Shown here: positions 6,408 to 13,020 of the stretch, piece after piece
Layout of the letters: each line of letters opens with the position of its first letter
Numbering within the stretch: the stretch's first letter is position 1
Assembly (NCBI GenBank): GCA_020025455.1
Contig: JAHHSC010000033.1
Span: forward strand, 1 to 13,913
Direction of reading: 5' to 3'
Length of the DNA: 13,913 bases
DNA from: Lawsonibacter sp.
Lineage (GTDB): Bacteria > Bacillota > Clostridia > Oscillospirales > Oscillospiraceae
Notes under the pieces: generated by a model
What the model was told of the DNA's origin: nothing
What the model saw: only the letters and a program-made list of their open reading frames with translations
Databases searched by the model: none
Translations under genes and position numbers: made by a program

Positions 6408-7211
6408 TTAATCCTTCGGGACCTTGATAAAGGCCTGGCCGGGGTCAATTTCCTCGCGGATGATGCGGACGATCTCGGGAGAGGGGCCCTCAAACAGCTC
6501 GGCACGGGACACGTCGATCTCGAATCCGGTGTTGGCCTGGACCATCTCGGGAGAGGAGTTGGGATAGTAGTAGGCCAGGTACATGCGCTTGGTCTCCTCA
6601 TCGAACTTCATGATGCCCAGATCGGTGACGACCATCTGAGGACCGCGGTTTCCGGGCAGGCCGACCTTCTCACGGCCGCCAGGGCCGTCCATCCAGCCGC
6701 AGGAGGTGATGTAGTCGATCTTCTCCATGAAGCGGCGCTTCTGATGCTGCATCATGATGATGGTGTTGCAGTAGGTGGCAATGCCGTTGGCACCGCCGGA
6801 ACCAGTGAAGCGGGTAGTGGGCTTCACATAGTCGCCCTTGCCGTAGATGCAGGTGGAGTTCACGTTGCCATAGGGATCGATCTGAGCGCCGCCGATGAAG
6901 GCGATCAGACGGTCGGCATTGTGCAGCCACTCGTTGGCCTCAAAGCCGATGAAGCGGATGTTGGGCCACTGCACAGCACAGTGGGCCATAAAACGGTTGT
7001 CACCCACGGAACGGGGGACCTCCACAGGGGAGCAGTCCATCAGGCCGCTCTCGACAATGGGGTGGCAGCTGGGGCAGACGACGCGCTTAGCCAGAGAAGC
7101 GCCGATCAGGGGCAGGCCGGTACCGACAATAACGATCTGATTTTCCTTGATGTTCTTGGCGATGGCGTAAGCCTGCATCTCCTGCTTGGTGTACTTGCTG
7201 TAATCAGACAT
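6408..7211 (-). CDS. gctB: Glutaconate CoA-transferase, subunit B
   Basis: With GctA it moves CoA from an acyl-CoA such as acetyl-CoA to (R)-2-hydroxyglutarate, a class I CoA-transferase reaction passing through a glutamyl-CoA thioester. The 267-residue protein matches the 266-residue A. fermentans subunit. The motif IVESGLMDCSPVEVPRS puts a glutamate at position 54, the known catalytic residue of the A. fermentans enzyme. Other family blocks are TGLPLIGASLAKRV (31-44), FIGGAQIDPYGNVNST, RFTGSGGANGIATYCNTI and REEIDPGQAF. The ATG at 7211 has GGGAGG 9 nt upstream. The gene starts 20 nt after the gctA stop, fitting equal production of both subunits. Confidence 0.96.
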   Translation of the reverse strand: MSDYSKYTKQEMQAYAIAKNIKENQIVIVGTGLPLIGASLAKRVVCPSCHPIVESGLMDCSPVEVPRSVGDNRFMAHCAVQWPNIRFIGFEANEWLHNADRLIAFIGGAQIDPYGNVNSTCIYGKGDYVKPTTRFTGSGGANGIATYCNTIIMMQHQKRRFMEKIDYITSCGWMDGPGGREKVGLPGNRGPQMVVTDLGIMKFDEETKRMYLAYYYPNSSPEMVQANTGFEIDVSRAELFEGPSPEIVRIIREEIDPGQAFIKVPKD

Positions 7212-7231
7212 TTTTATTTACCTCCCACTTC

Positions 7232-8329
7232 TTAGTGTCTGGTGGAGTAACCCAGATGGGGCTCGTTCTTCAGACGCATCAGCTGAGCGCCGCCGATCAG
7301 GTCCAGCAGCTCCTCTTGATCCTTGACGCCGTAGACGTACTTCTGCAGGTAGTCCTTGAAGGTCTCGGGGACATGCACACCGGAGGCGGCGTCATCCGCA
7401 GCCTTCTTGGCCTTCTCATAGGCCTCGGCAGCCTTCGCGTCGTCGGGGTTCTTCTCCAGAGCCTTCTGAGCCTTGTCCGCAGCCTTGGCCAGAAGCTTCA
7501 CAGCATCCTCGTCGTCCAGATACTTGGAGGCCTTATCGTACTCCTTCAGAGCATGGGAATCGTTGTCGTAATAGTTGTAGCACTGAGAGGGCCATGCACC
7601 ATAGGGGCACCACACGACAGCATCGACGCACTCGCCGAAGATGCGGGTCAAAGTGGGATCACGGCGGATGTACTCATCGCTCACCAGCTCCTCGCATGTC
7701 ACGATGACCTTACGGGCGGCAACAGCAATGTCAACATCGTGGAACTCGTCGCCCTCGATGATGCAGGTTCCGTCCGGAGAGGCCTTCTGCACGTGGATCA
7801 CCGCAGTGTCCAGCTTGGGCACAGGGACAGCCACAACCTTCTCGCCGGGATTGAAGGGGTTTTCCACCTCGACGCACTTCAGGTCGTCAACCTTGTCCAA
7901 CGTCTTGCGCTGCTCCTCGCTGATGCCCCAGTATTTCATCAGGCCGGAACCCTGCATCAGACGGACAGGCAGGAAAGGCAGGCCCAGAGAAGCGGCGTGC
8001 AGCTGCAGCATCAGGACGTCCTGAGAGTAGTCCTCATAGATCAGCTCGCCCTTCTCGATGGCGGCACGGAACCGACGGGACACGTTGGTATAGCCGGAGT
8101 TGGCGGTGTAGCAGTTGATGTAAGCCTTCACGCGGCCCTCGCCGATCATCATATCCCAGTCGCCGCCGGCAGGACCGGCCCAGACAGTAAAGTCTTTCTG
8201 GCCCTGACGCAGGATCTCGGAAACTGCGGCATAGGGCTTACGGTTGGTGGTAAATCCGCCAAAGCAGATGCAGTCTCCGCTCTCGACGAATTTTGCCACG
8301 GCGTCATGCAAGGAATACACTTTGTTCAT
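7232..8329 (-). CDS. gctA: Glutaconate CoA-transferase, subunit A, with an extra helical insertion
   Basis: Partner subunit of GctB and first gene of the operon. Family blocks run in order: GGFTTNRKPYAAVSEILRQG (24-43), GPAGGDWDMMIGEGRVKAYI (52-71), YTANSGYTNVSRRF (74-87), HAASLGLPFLPVRLMQGSG (111-129), GISEEQRKTLDKV (135-147), PGEKVVAVPVPKLDTAVIH (161-179), SDEYIRRDPT and PYGAWPSQCY. The protein has 365 residues, about 45 more than the 320 of the A. fermentans subunit. Nearly all the excess is a Lys/Ala/Asp-rich stretch at about 269-318, placed between YDKASK and FKDYLQKYVYG, which align with the known protein on either side. The ATG at 8329, after GGGGG at 8 nt spacing, was chosen; the frame stays open to 8584, but the upstream residues do not look like the family and run into the divergent promoter region. 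Confidence 0.95.
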   Translation of the reverse strand: MNKVYSLHDAVAKFVESGDCICFGGFTTNRKPYAAVSEILRQGQKDFTVWAGPAGGDWDMMIGEGRVKAYINCYTANSGYTNVSRRFRAAIEKGELIYEDYSQDVLMLQLHAASLGLPFLPVRLMQGSGLMKYWGISEEQRKTLDKVDDLKCVEVENPFNPGEKVVAVPVPKLDTAVIHVQKASPDGTCIIEGDEFHDVDIAVAARKVIVTCEELVSDEYIRRDPTLTRIFGECVDAVVWCPYGAWPSQCYNYYDNDSHALKEYDKASKYLDDEDAVKLLAKAADKAQKALEKNPDDAKAAEAYEKAKKAADDAASGVHVPETFKDYLQKYVYGVKDQEELLDLIGGAQLMRLKNEPHLGYSTRH

Positions 8330-8412
8330 GGTAAAACCCCCATTACAAATGTTTTTTGTTTTGTGCTTCTTGCTGATTTTTTGATATAGCTGTGCGCTCT
8401 TTATCGGATACC

Positions 8413-8441
8413 ATTCTAACATAAGATTATGGAACGGTCTA
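8413..8441 (-). promoter_or_regulatory. Probable sigma-A promoter of the gctA operon
   Basis: On the minus strand TAGACC (8441-8436) and TAGAAT (8418-8413) are spaced 17 nt and match consensus at 4 and 5 of 6 positions. A TG one base before the -10 hexamer makes it an extended -10 type. The predicted start near 8406 gives a leader of about 77 nt. Confidence 0.6.
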
Positions 8442-8453
8442 CCTCCTATTTGA

Positions 8454-8466
8454 GCAAAAAGTTTGC
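8454..8466. promoter_or_regulatory. Short palindrome between the divergent promoters
   Basis: GCAAA-AAG-TTTGC is a perfect 5-bp inverted repeat. It overlaps the -35 region of the araC promoter and lies 12 bp from the -35 of the gctA promoter, a position suited to an operator serving both. The site is short and could be chance. Confidence 0.35.
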
Positions 8467-8491
8467 ATATCTTCTCCTGCCATGCTATAAT
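8462..8491 (+). promoter_or_regulatory. Probable sigma-A promoter of the araC-family gene
   Basis: TTTGCA (8462-8467) and a perfect TATAAT (8486-8491) are separated by 18 nt. The expected start is near 8498, giving a leader of about 66 nt. Confidence 0.6.
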
Positions 8492-8504
8492 CAAGGCAGA
8501 TATC

Positions 8505-8546
8505 GTGGGGAAACCCCACAATACCGCTTCGGCATATTCCCGAAGC
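8505..8546 (+). promoter_or_regulatory. Two hairpins in the araC-family gene leader
   Basis: GTGGGG-AAA-CCCCAC (8505-8519) and GCTTCGG-CATATTC-CCGAAGC (8526-8546) are perfect 6-bp and 7-bp stems. They stand one after the other just before the AGAGG ribosome binding site at 8552-8556. No T-run follows either, so they are not typical terminators. They may affect mRNA stability or translation, or the first may be a protein-binding palindrome. Confidence 0.5.
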
Positions 8547-8563
8547 TGGAAAGAGGATACAGA

Positions 8564-9406
8564 ATGAATAATGTCGAATTTCATTTACAGCTCAACCATA
8601 ACGATACCTGGAATATGAGCAGGCTTCATTTCCACGATCATTACGAGCTGCTTCTCCCCCTGACCAGTCCGGGCAACATCTTTGTCAACGATCAGGTCTA
8701 TCCGCTGCGCAGAGGTACGCTCTATTTAATCGGAGAGAACACCCTCCACCGCACCATGGCCACCGGGTTTCACGCCCGGTATGTGCTGCACATCAGCCGC
8801 AAGGCGCTCACCGAGCTGTCTACCGCCCAGACCGATTTCACGCAGCTTGCCCAGGACAGCTTCCGCCGTGCCGCCCTAAACGGCGAGCAGATGACAGAGC
8901 TGATCGAGCTGTTCCAGGCTTTGGAGCGCAACAAAAACGACGGTTCCTTTGGCAGCGATGTGCGCCAGACCGTGGCTCTGCTCAACTTATTGCTGTGTGT
9001 CGCTCCCACGCTGAGCGCCGCGACCGCCGGTGAGTCCATCCACAACAAGGACTTTCTGCGTGTGGCTCCCATTCTCGATTATATCCGGGATAACCTCTCC
9101 GAGCCGTTGTCTCTGGATCAGATCGCCAGCCAATTCTATATCAGCAAGCACTACCTGTGCCGCATTTTTAAGTCGGCCACCGGGTTCTCCGTGATGGAGT
9201 ACATCATCTACAGCCGGGTGCTCCGGGCGCGTCAGCTGCTTCAGGACGGTGTCAGTGTCCAGCAGGCCGGTGAGATGTCCGGCTTCTCTGATAACTCCCA
9301 CTTCATCCGCACCTTTGGTCATCTGACCGGTCTGACCCCCGGCAAGTACGCCAGAGAGTACCAGTCCGGTGACCAGGTATTACTTCAGCCCAACTTGAAG
9401 GGGTAA
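8564..9406 (+). CDS. AraC-family transcriptional regulator, divergent from the hydroxyglutarate operon
   Basis: A 280-residue protein with an N-terminal cupin-type sensor domain, seen as HFHDHYELLLPL (22-33), VNDQVYPLRRGTLYLIG (41-57) and a histidine in NTLHRT. The C-terminal part (about 170-267) holds two helix-turn-helix units: SLDQIASQFYISKHYLCRIF (183-202) and VQQAGEMSGFSDNSHFIRTF (232-251), ending in the family signature GLTPGKYARE. The effector is not known; a pathway compound such as glutamate, 2-hydroxyglutarate or glutaconate would make sense from position alone. The ATG at 8564 has AGAGG 7 nt upstream; an in-frame ATG at 8429 was rejected because it would translate the promoter region. 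Its back-to-back layout with gctA suggests it controls that operon and perhaps itself. Confidence 0.92.
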   Translation: MNNVEFHLQLNHNDTWNMSRLHFHDHYELLLPLTSPGNIFVNDQVYPLRRGTLYLIGENTLHRTMATGFHARYVLHISRKALTELSTAQTDFTQLAQDSFRRAALNGEQMTELIELFQALERNKNDGSFGSDVRQTVALLNLLLCVAPTLSAATAGESIHNKDFLRVAPILDYIRDNLSEPLSLDQIASQFYISKHYLCRIFKSATGFSVMEYIIYSRVLRARQLLQDGVSVQQAGEMSGFSDNSHFIRTFGHLTGLTPGKYAREYQSGDQVLLQPNLKG

Positions 9407-9481
9407 CTGCCCCGGTTGAATCGGTCAACATATGCACATTGGGTCTGCACCTGACCCAGCCCGTATCATCCATCTGAACGT

Positions 9482-9514
9482 AAAAAAGAGACGCACTGTG
9501 TGCGTCTCTTTTTT
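9482..9514. terminator. Bidirectional intrinsic terminator
   Basis: AAAAAAGAGACGCAC-TGT-GTGCGTCTCTTTTTT is a perfect inverted repeat: a 9-bp stem GAGACGCAC, a 3-nt loop, and six A or T on each side, so it works on both strands. It ends the plus-strand araC gene and the minus-strand recA-to-yitT run, whose last stop codon lies at 9516-9518. Confidence 0.95.
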
Positions 9515-9515
9515 A

Positions 9516-10412
9516 TCAATCTCTGGGTCTGCGGTAAAAATTGCCCATCAGCTTTTCCGTGCGCAGCACGTTGACAAAGGCGTTGGCATCAACCTGCTTT
9601 ACGTCACGAACCAGACGACGGATCTGACTGTTCTCTACCACAGAGTAGATCATCACGCAGGGCGTACCGTTGTAAAGACCGATCCCGTCAATGAGGGTGG
9701 CGGTGTGACGGGTGGTCTGAATCTGCTCGCAGACCTCCTCTGCCCGATCCCGGCTGGTAACGATAAACAGGGTGGCTCGCTTTCCGGCAGGGTCCAGCAG
9801 CCGAATGACCTGAGTCGTGCAGAACTGGAAGATAATGGAGTAAAGGGCACGGTCCCAGCCGAACAGGTAACCGGCGATGCCCAGAATCACCACATTGCCG
9901 CCCAGAATGTAGTTCCATGCGTCGATGTTCTTCCGCTCAGATAGGGCGATTGCGATGAAGTCCGTGCCGCCGGAGGTGACCCGGACGCGCAGGTAAGCAC
10001 TGACCGCAAGGCCGTTGACCAATCCGCCAAATACTGCGATCAGCAGGATGTCCTCCGTAATCGGGAGGGCGGGCACCACATCGGTCAGCACGCTGGTACA
10101 CAGGATCGCCAGACAGGAGTAGATGGTAAACTTCTTGCCAATGAGCTTATAGCTGATGGTGGCAGGAATGGCGTTTAGCAGCAGGTTTATCGGGCCGAAG
10201 GGCACCTCCACCCCGCCATACTCCAGTGCACAGCGCTGAATCAGACGGGTGATACCGGTGAAGCCCCCGGGAAACAGGTCACCCGCCTGCACAAAGCTCT
10301 TTAAATTCAGCGCCATGACAGTAGACGCCAGCACGACTACCACCAGCCGTACCAAATCGTCCAGTCTAGGGTGCCGGTCCTGCCAGAGGGCACGGCGTTG
10401 GTTCGAAAGCAT
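9516..10412 (-). CDS. YitT family membrane protein (DUF161/DUF2179)
   Basis: A 298-residue protein of the YitT family, whose molecular function is not settled. It has about five or six hydrophobic segments in its first 200 residues, with the family motif GDLFPGGFTGITRL (44-57) after the first, and VTSGGTDFIAIALSERKN in the middle. The C-terminal soluble part (about 215-295) is a DUF2179-type domain with DGIGLYNGTPCVMIYSVV and VDANAFVNVLRTEKLMGNF. The ATG at 10412 follows AAAGGAGG closely. It starts 32 nt after pgsA and is the last gene before the terminator, so it is probably co-transcribed with the housekeeping genes. Nothing links it to glutamate fermentation except adjacency. Confidence 0.9.
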   Translation of the reverse strand: MLSNQRRALWQDRHPRLDDLVRLVVVVLASTVMALNLKSFVQAGDLFPGGFTGITRLIQRCALEYGGVEVPFGPINLLLNAIPATISYKLIGKKFTIYSCLAILCTSVLTDVVPALPITEDILLIAVFGGLVNGLAVSAYLRVRVTSGGTDFIAIALSERKNIDAWNYILGGNVVILGIAGYLFGWDRALYSIIFQFCTTQVIRLLDPAGKRATLFIVTSRDRAEEVCEQIQTTRHTATLIDGIGLYNGTPCVMIYSVVENSQIRRLVRDVKQVDANAFVNVLRTEKLMGNFYRRPRD

Positions 10413-10444
10413 AGTTCCTCCTTTTCGCGTCAGGCAGAGGTCAT

Positions 10445-10969
10445 TTACGCAACGTCAGCCAGGACATCCAGGTTCTTCATAAAGTACTCCACGCCGGAGT
10501 AGATGGTGGTCAGCACAATAACAGCCACGCAGATGTGATTGAGAACGGTGGGGATCGGCAGGAGCATCAGAATAATACAGACCATCGTGGATGCGGTCTT
10601 TACCTTGCCCGACCAGCCGGCAGCAATGACGCGGCCCTTGTCAGCCGCCACCATGCGCAGGCCGCTGACGCCAAACTCACGGACAATGACCACCAGCAGG
10701 GCCCAGGCGGGCATCTGGCCCACCTCCACAAACCACAAAAGCGCGGCGGTAACCAGGCATTTGTCTGCCAGAGGGTCCATAAACTTGCCGAAATCGGTGA
10801 TCTGGTTGTAGTGACGGGCGATGTAGCCGTCCAGAGTGTCTGTGAGGCTGGCCACAGCAAAGATGGCCAGCGCCCAATAGTTGGCGTAGGGCACGTTCAG
10901 ATAAAGAACCAACAGGAAAGCCGGGATCATCAGTACGCGCAGGATTGTCAGCTTGTTTGCCGTATTCAT
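10445..10969 (-). CDS. pgsA: CDP-diacylglycerol--glycerol-3-phosphate 3-phosphatidyltransferase
   Basis: It makes phosphatidylglycerol phosphate from CDP-diacylglycerol and glycerol 3-phosphate, the committed step to phosphatidylglycerol in the membrane. The 174-residue length is normal for PgsA. The CDP-alcohol phosphatidyltransferase signature is complete: Asp44, Asp47, Gly48, Ala51, Arg52, Gly61, Asp65 and Asp69 in TDTLDGYIAR ... DFGKFMDPLADK. Membrane helices are visible at about 8-25, 30-43, 88-105 and two near the C-terminus. The N-terminal MNTANKLTILRVLMIPAF is typical of the family. The ATG at 10969 has AAGGAG about 11 nt upstream. The order rimO-pgsA is common in Firmicutes. Other members of the superfamily are possible but fit the length and N-terminus less well. 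Confidence 0.94.
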   Translation of the reverse strand: MNTANKLTILRVLMIPAFLLVLYLNVPYANYWALAIFAVASLTDTLDGYIARHYNQITDFGKFMDPLADKCLVTAALLWFVEVGQMPAWALLVVIVREFGVSGLRMVAADKGRVIAAGWSGKVKTASTMVCIILMLLPIPTVLNHICVAVIVLTTIYSGVEYFMKNLDVLADVA

Positions 10970-11032
10970 AGGTTTATGCGCTCCTTTTCATTTCCAATCT
11001 TGGAAGGTCCGGGACGGCCCGGGCCGCTCCGC

Positions 11033-12358
11033 TTATTCCTCGATCTCACCAATGAGGTCGCCGTCGGAAGTCTCCACGATTCTGACATTCACAAACGTAC
11101 CAGCGGGCACCAGGCCAGCGGCGGTAAAGAGCACACGGCCGTCGATGTCCACCGAGTCGGCATAGGTCCGTCCCACATAGCAGCCCTCCGTGCTGTCGAA
11201 GCCCTCGCAGAGGACCTCCATCACGGTACCCAGGCGCTCCTCGTTGTAGGCGTCCATGATCCGGGACTGGAGATCCACCACCAGCTCCACACGGCGCTGG
11301 GCCACGTCGGGGTCCACCTGGTTCTCCATCTTAGCAGCCAGGGTGCCCTCTTCCGGAGAGAACTGGAACACGCCGGCGCGCTGGATGCGCTGTTCCTCTA
11401 GGAACTGGCACAGCTCCTCAAACTCCTTCTCCCCCTCGCCGGGCAGGCCGCAGATAAGGGAGGTCCGGATCACCACGTCGGGCATGGCGGCGCGCAGCTT
11501 GGCAAAGAGATCGATGATCTCCTGCTTGGTGCTGCGGCGGTGCATGGCCTTCAGAATGTCGTCGTTACAGTGCTGGATGGGAATGTCCAGGTAGTGAAGC
11601 ACCTTGTGCTGATGGGCGATGGTCTCAATCAGCTCATCGGTCACCGCCTCGGGGTACAGATAGTGCAGGCGAATCCAGTGGAAGGGAAGCTTGCACAGCT
11701 CATCCAGCAGCTTGGCCAGCGTGGTCCCGTCCTTCAGATCCTCGCCATAGCGCGTGATGTCCTGGGCAATAACGATCAGCTCCTGAACCCCGGAATCAGC
11801 CAGCTTCTTGGCCTCAGCCAACAGAGACTCCATGGTGCGGCTGCGGTAGCGGCCGCGCAGCTTGGGGATGATGCAGAAGGCACAGCCGTTGCTACAGCCT
11901 TCGGCGATCTTCAGATAGGCGGTGTAGGGCGGCGTGGTGACCATCCGCTCGCCATCCTCGAAGGTATGGTGAATATTGCCGAAGTGCTCGGCCTTCTCCC
12001 CTGCCATCAGCTCCTCAATGGCCTCCACCACATCGGTGTAGCTGCCGGTACCCAGCATACCATCGGCCTCGGGCAGTTCGGCACGAATGTCGTCTGAGTA
12101 GCGCTGGGTAAGGCAGCCGGTGACCAGCAGCTTTTTCAGCTTGCCCTGGGTCTTAAGCTGGCCCAGTTCAATGATATGCTCGATGGCCTCGCTCTTTGCA
12201 GACTCAATGAAGCCGCAGGTATTCAGAACCGCCACATCGGCGCCCTCGGGCTCGCCGGTGACCTCATAGCCCGCCTTGCGGCACAGGGCCATCATCTGCT
12301 CGGTATTCACCAGGTTCTTGGCACAGCCAAGGGATATGAACGCAACTTTGTATGCCAT
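11033..12358 (-). CDS. rimO: Ribosomal protein S12 methylthiotransferase
   Basis: A radical-SAM enzyme that adds a methylthio group to a conserved aspartate of ribosomal protein S12. From the chosen start it has 441 residues, as expected. The N-terminal domain has its three cluster cysteines, Cys12 (SLGCAKN), Cys48 (NTCGF) and Cys82 (TGCL). The radical-SAM motif is EGCSNGCAFC (Cys155, Cys159, Cys162), followed by IIPKLRGRYRSR, which marks RimO rather than MiaB. The C-terminal part (about 375-441) is a TRAM domain. The start is ATG at 12358 with GGGAGG 5 nt upstream; a start 14 codons earlier would overlap recX and lacks family support. The ribosome binding site lies in the loop of a short stem, AGTAT/ATACT (12359-12374). 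Confidence 0.95.
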   Translation of the reverse strand: MAYKVAFISLGCAKNLVNTEQMMALCRKAGYEVTGEPEGADVAVLNTCGFIESAKSEAIEHIIELGQLKTQGKLKKLLVTGCLTQRYSDDIRAELPEADGMLGTGSYTDVVEAIEELMAGEKAEHFGNIHHTFEDGERMVTTPPYTAYLKIAEGCSNGCAFCIIPKLRGRYRSRTMESLLAEAKKLADSGVQELIVIAQDITRYGEDLKDGTTLAKLLDELCKLPFHWIRLHYLYPEAVTDELIETIAHQHKVLHYLDIPIQHCNDDILKAMHRRSTKQEIIDLFAKLRAAMPDVVIRTSLICGLPGEGEKEFEELCQFLEEQRIQRAGVFQFSPEEGTLAAKMENQVDPDVAQRRVELVVDLQSRIMDAYNEERLGTVMEVLCEGFDSTEGCYVGRTYADSVDIDGRVLFTAAGLVPAGTFVNVRIVETSDGDLIGEIEE

Positions 12359-12381
12359 AGTATCCTCCCATACTGAAACGT

Positions 12382-13014
12382 TTACTCGGTCCAGCCGCAC
12401 TCCTCTAAATCGGCCTGGTAGCGGCGCAGCGCGTCGTTGATATCGGACCAGTTGAAGCCCCGCCGCACCAGAGCAGCAGAGATCTTTTGCATTTGCTTCT
12501 GATCTGGCTGCCCACCGGCCAGTTTTTTCCGCAGGAACGCATCAATGGCCGGGGCGGGGTCCGCGGTCTCCTCCAGCGCACGGTCCCACAGCTCCCTTGG
12601 GATTCCGCGGCGGTAGAGCTCATCCCGCAGTTTTTTCTCACCAAAGCCCTTGTTGCCGTAGTGGCGGACAATCAGGGCGGCGTAGCTCTCATCGTTGAGG
12701 TAGCCCAGCTCCTCCATCCGGTCACAGATGGCGGCGGCTTCCTCCTCATTTGCCCCCCACTGGTCCAGCTTCCGCTCCAGCTCCCTTCGGGATTGGGGTT
12801 TTCGGCTCAGAAGGGATAGCGCTTTTTCCTTTAGATTGCCCCGTCGGGCGGATGCCAGCAGGTGTTCCGTCTCCTCTTCGGTGAGTTTCTTTCCGGTGTA
12901 GAGGGCAAAGCCCACCACCTCACTCTCCCCCACCCGCAGGATGGTGCCATCCTCCAGGCAGACCAGAAACCGGCCGCTCACACGCTGAGAGGGCTTCAGC
13001 TCCTGAATGACCAT
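12382..13014 (-). CDS. recX: RecA regulatory protein RecX
   Basis: RecX binds RecA filaments and restrains recombination and SOS activity. The 210-residue protein is rich in charged helices in three-helix repeats, with the family blocks KALSLLSRKPQSRRELERKL (64-83), EELGYLNDESYAALIVRHY and GFGEKKLRDELYRRGIPREL, and a final repeat ending in RRGFNWSDINDALRRY. It starts 6 nt after the recA stop with no clear ribosome binding site at normal spacing (GGAG lies about 13 nt back, inside recA), so translation is probably coupled to recA. This keeps RecX low relative to RecA, a usual pattern for the pair. Confidence 0.93.
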   Translation of the reverse strand: MVIQELKPSQRVSGRFLVCLEDGTILRVGESEVVGFALYTGKKLTEEETEHLLASARRGNLKEKALSLLSRKPQSRRELERKLDQWGANEEEAAAICDRMEELGYLNDESYAALIVRHYGNKGFGEKKLRDELYRRGIPRELWDRALEETADPAPAIDAFLRKKLAGGQPDQKQMQKISAALVRRGFNWSDINDALRRYQADLEECGWTE

Positions 13015-13020
13015 ATCAGG

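Noticed and set aside
7235..8389. Plus-strand open frame of 384 codons opposite gctA
   Set aside because: Shadow of gctA, and it would run into the divergent promoter region.
8429..8563. 45-residue N-terminal extension of the AraC-type regulator
   Set aside because: It would translate the TATAAT-bearing promoter and both leader hairpins; ATG 8564 has AGAGG at a good distance.
8330..8584. 85-residue N-terminal extension of GctA
   Set aside because: The added residues do not resemble the family, cross the predicted gctA and araC promoters, and overlap the araC start; ATG 8329 has its own ribosome binding site and matches the family N-terminus.
9440..9458. TGGGTC/GACCCA inverted repeat after araC
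   Set aside because: Only a 6-bp stem with no T-run; the terminator just downstream explains transcript ending better.
11015..11026. CGGCCCGGGCCG palindrome between rimO and pgsA, next to a TTCCAA/TTGGAA repeat (10992-11005)
   Set aside because: No T-run follows on the minus strand and pgsA starts at once, so it does not look like a terminator; GC-rich palindromes of this size occur by chance.
12359..12400. 14-residue extension of RimO overlapping recX
   Set aside because: RimO proteins begin near the SLGCAKN motif, and ATG 12358 has a GGGAGG site directly upstream.
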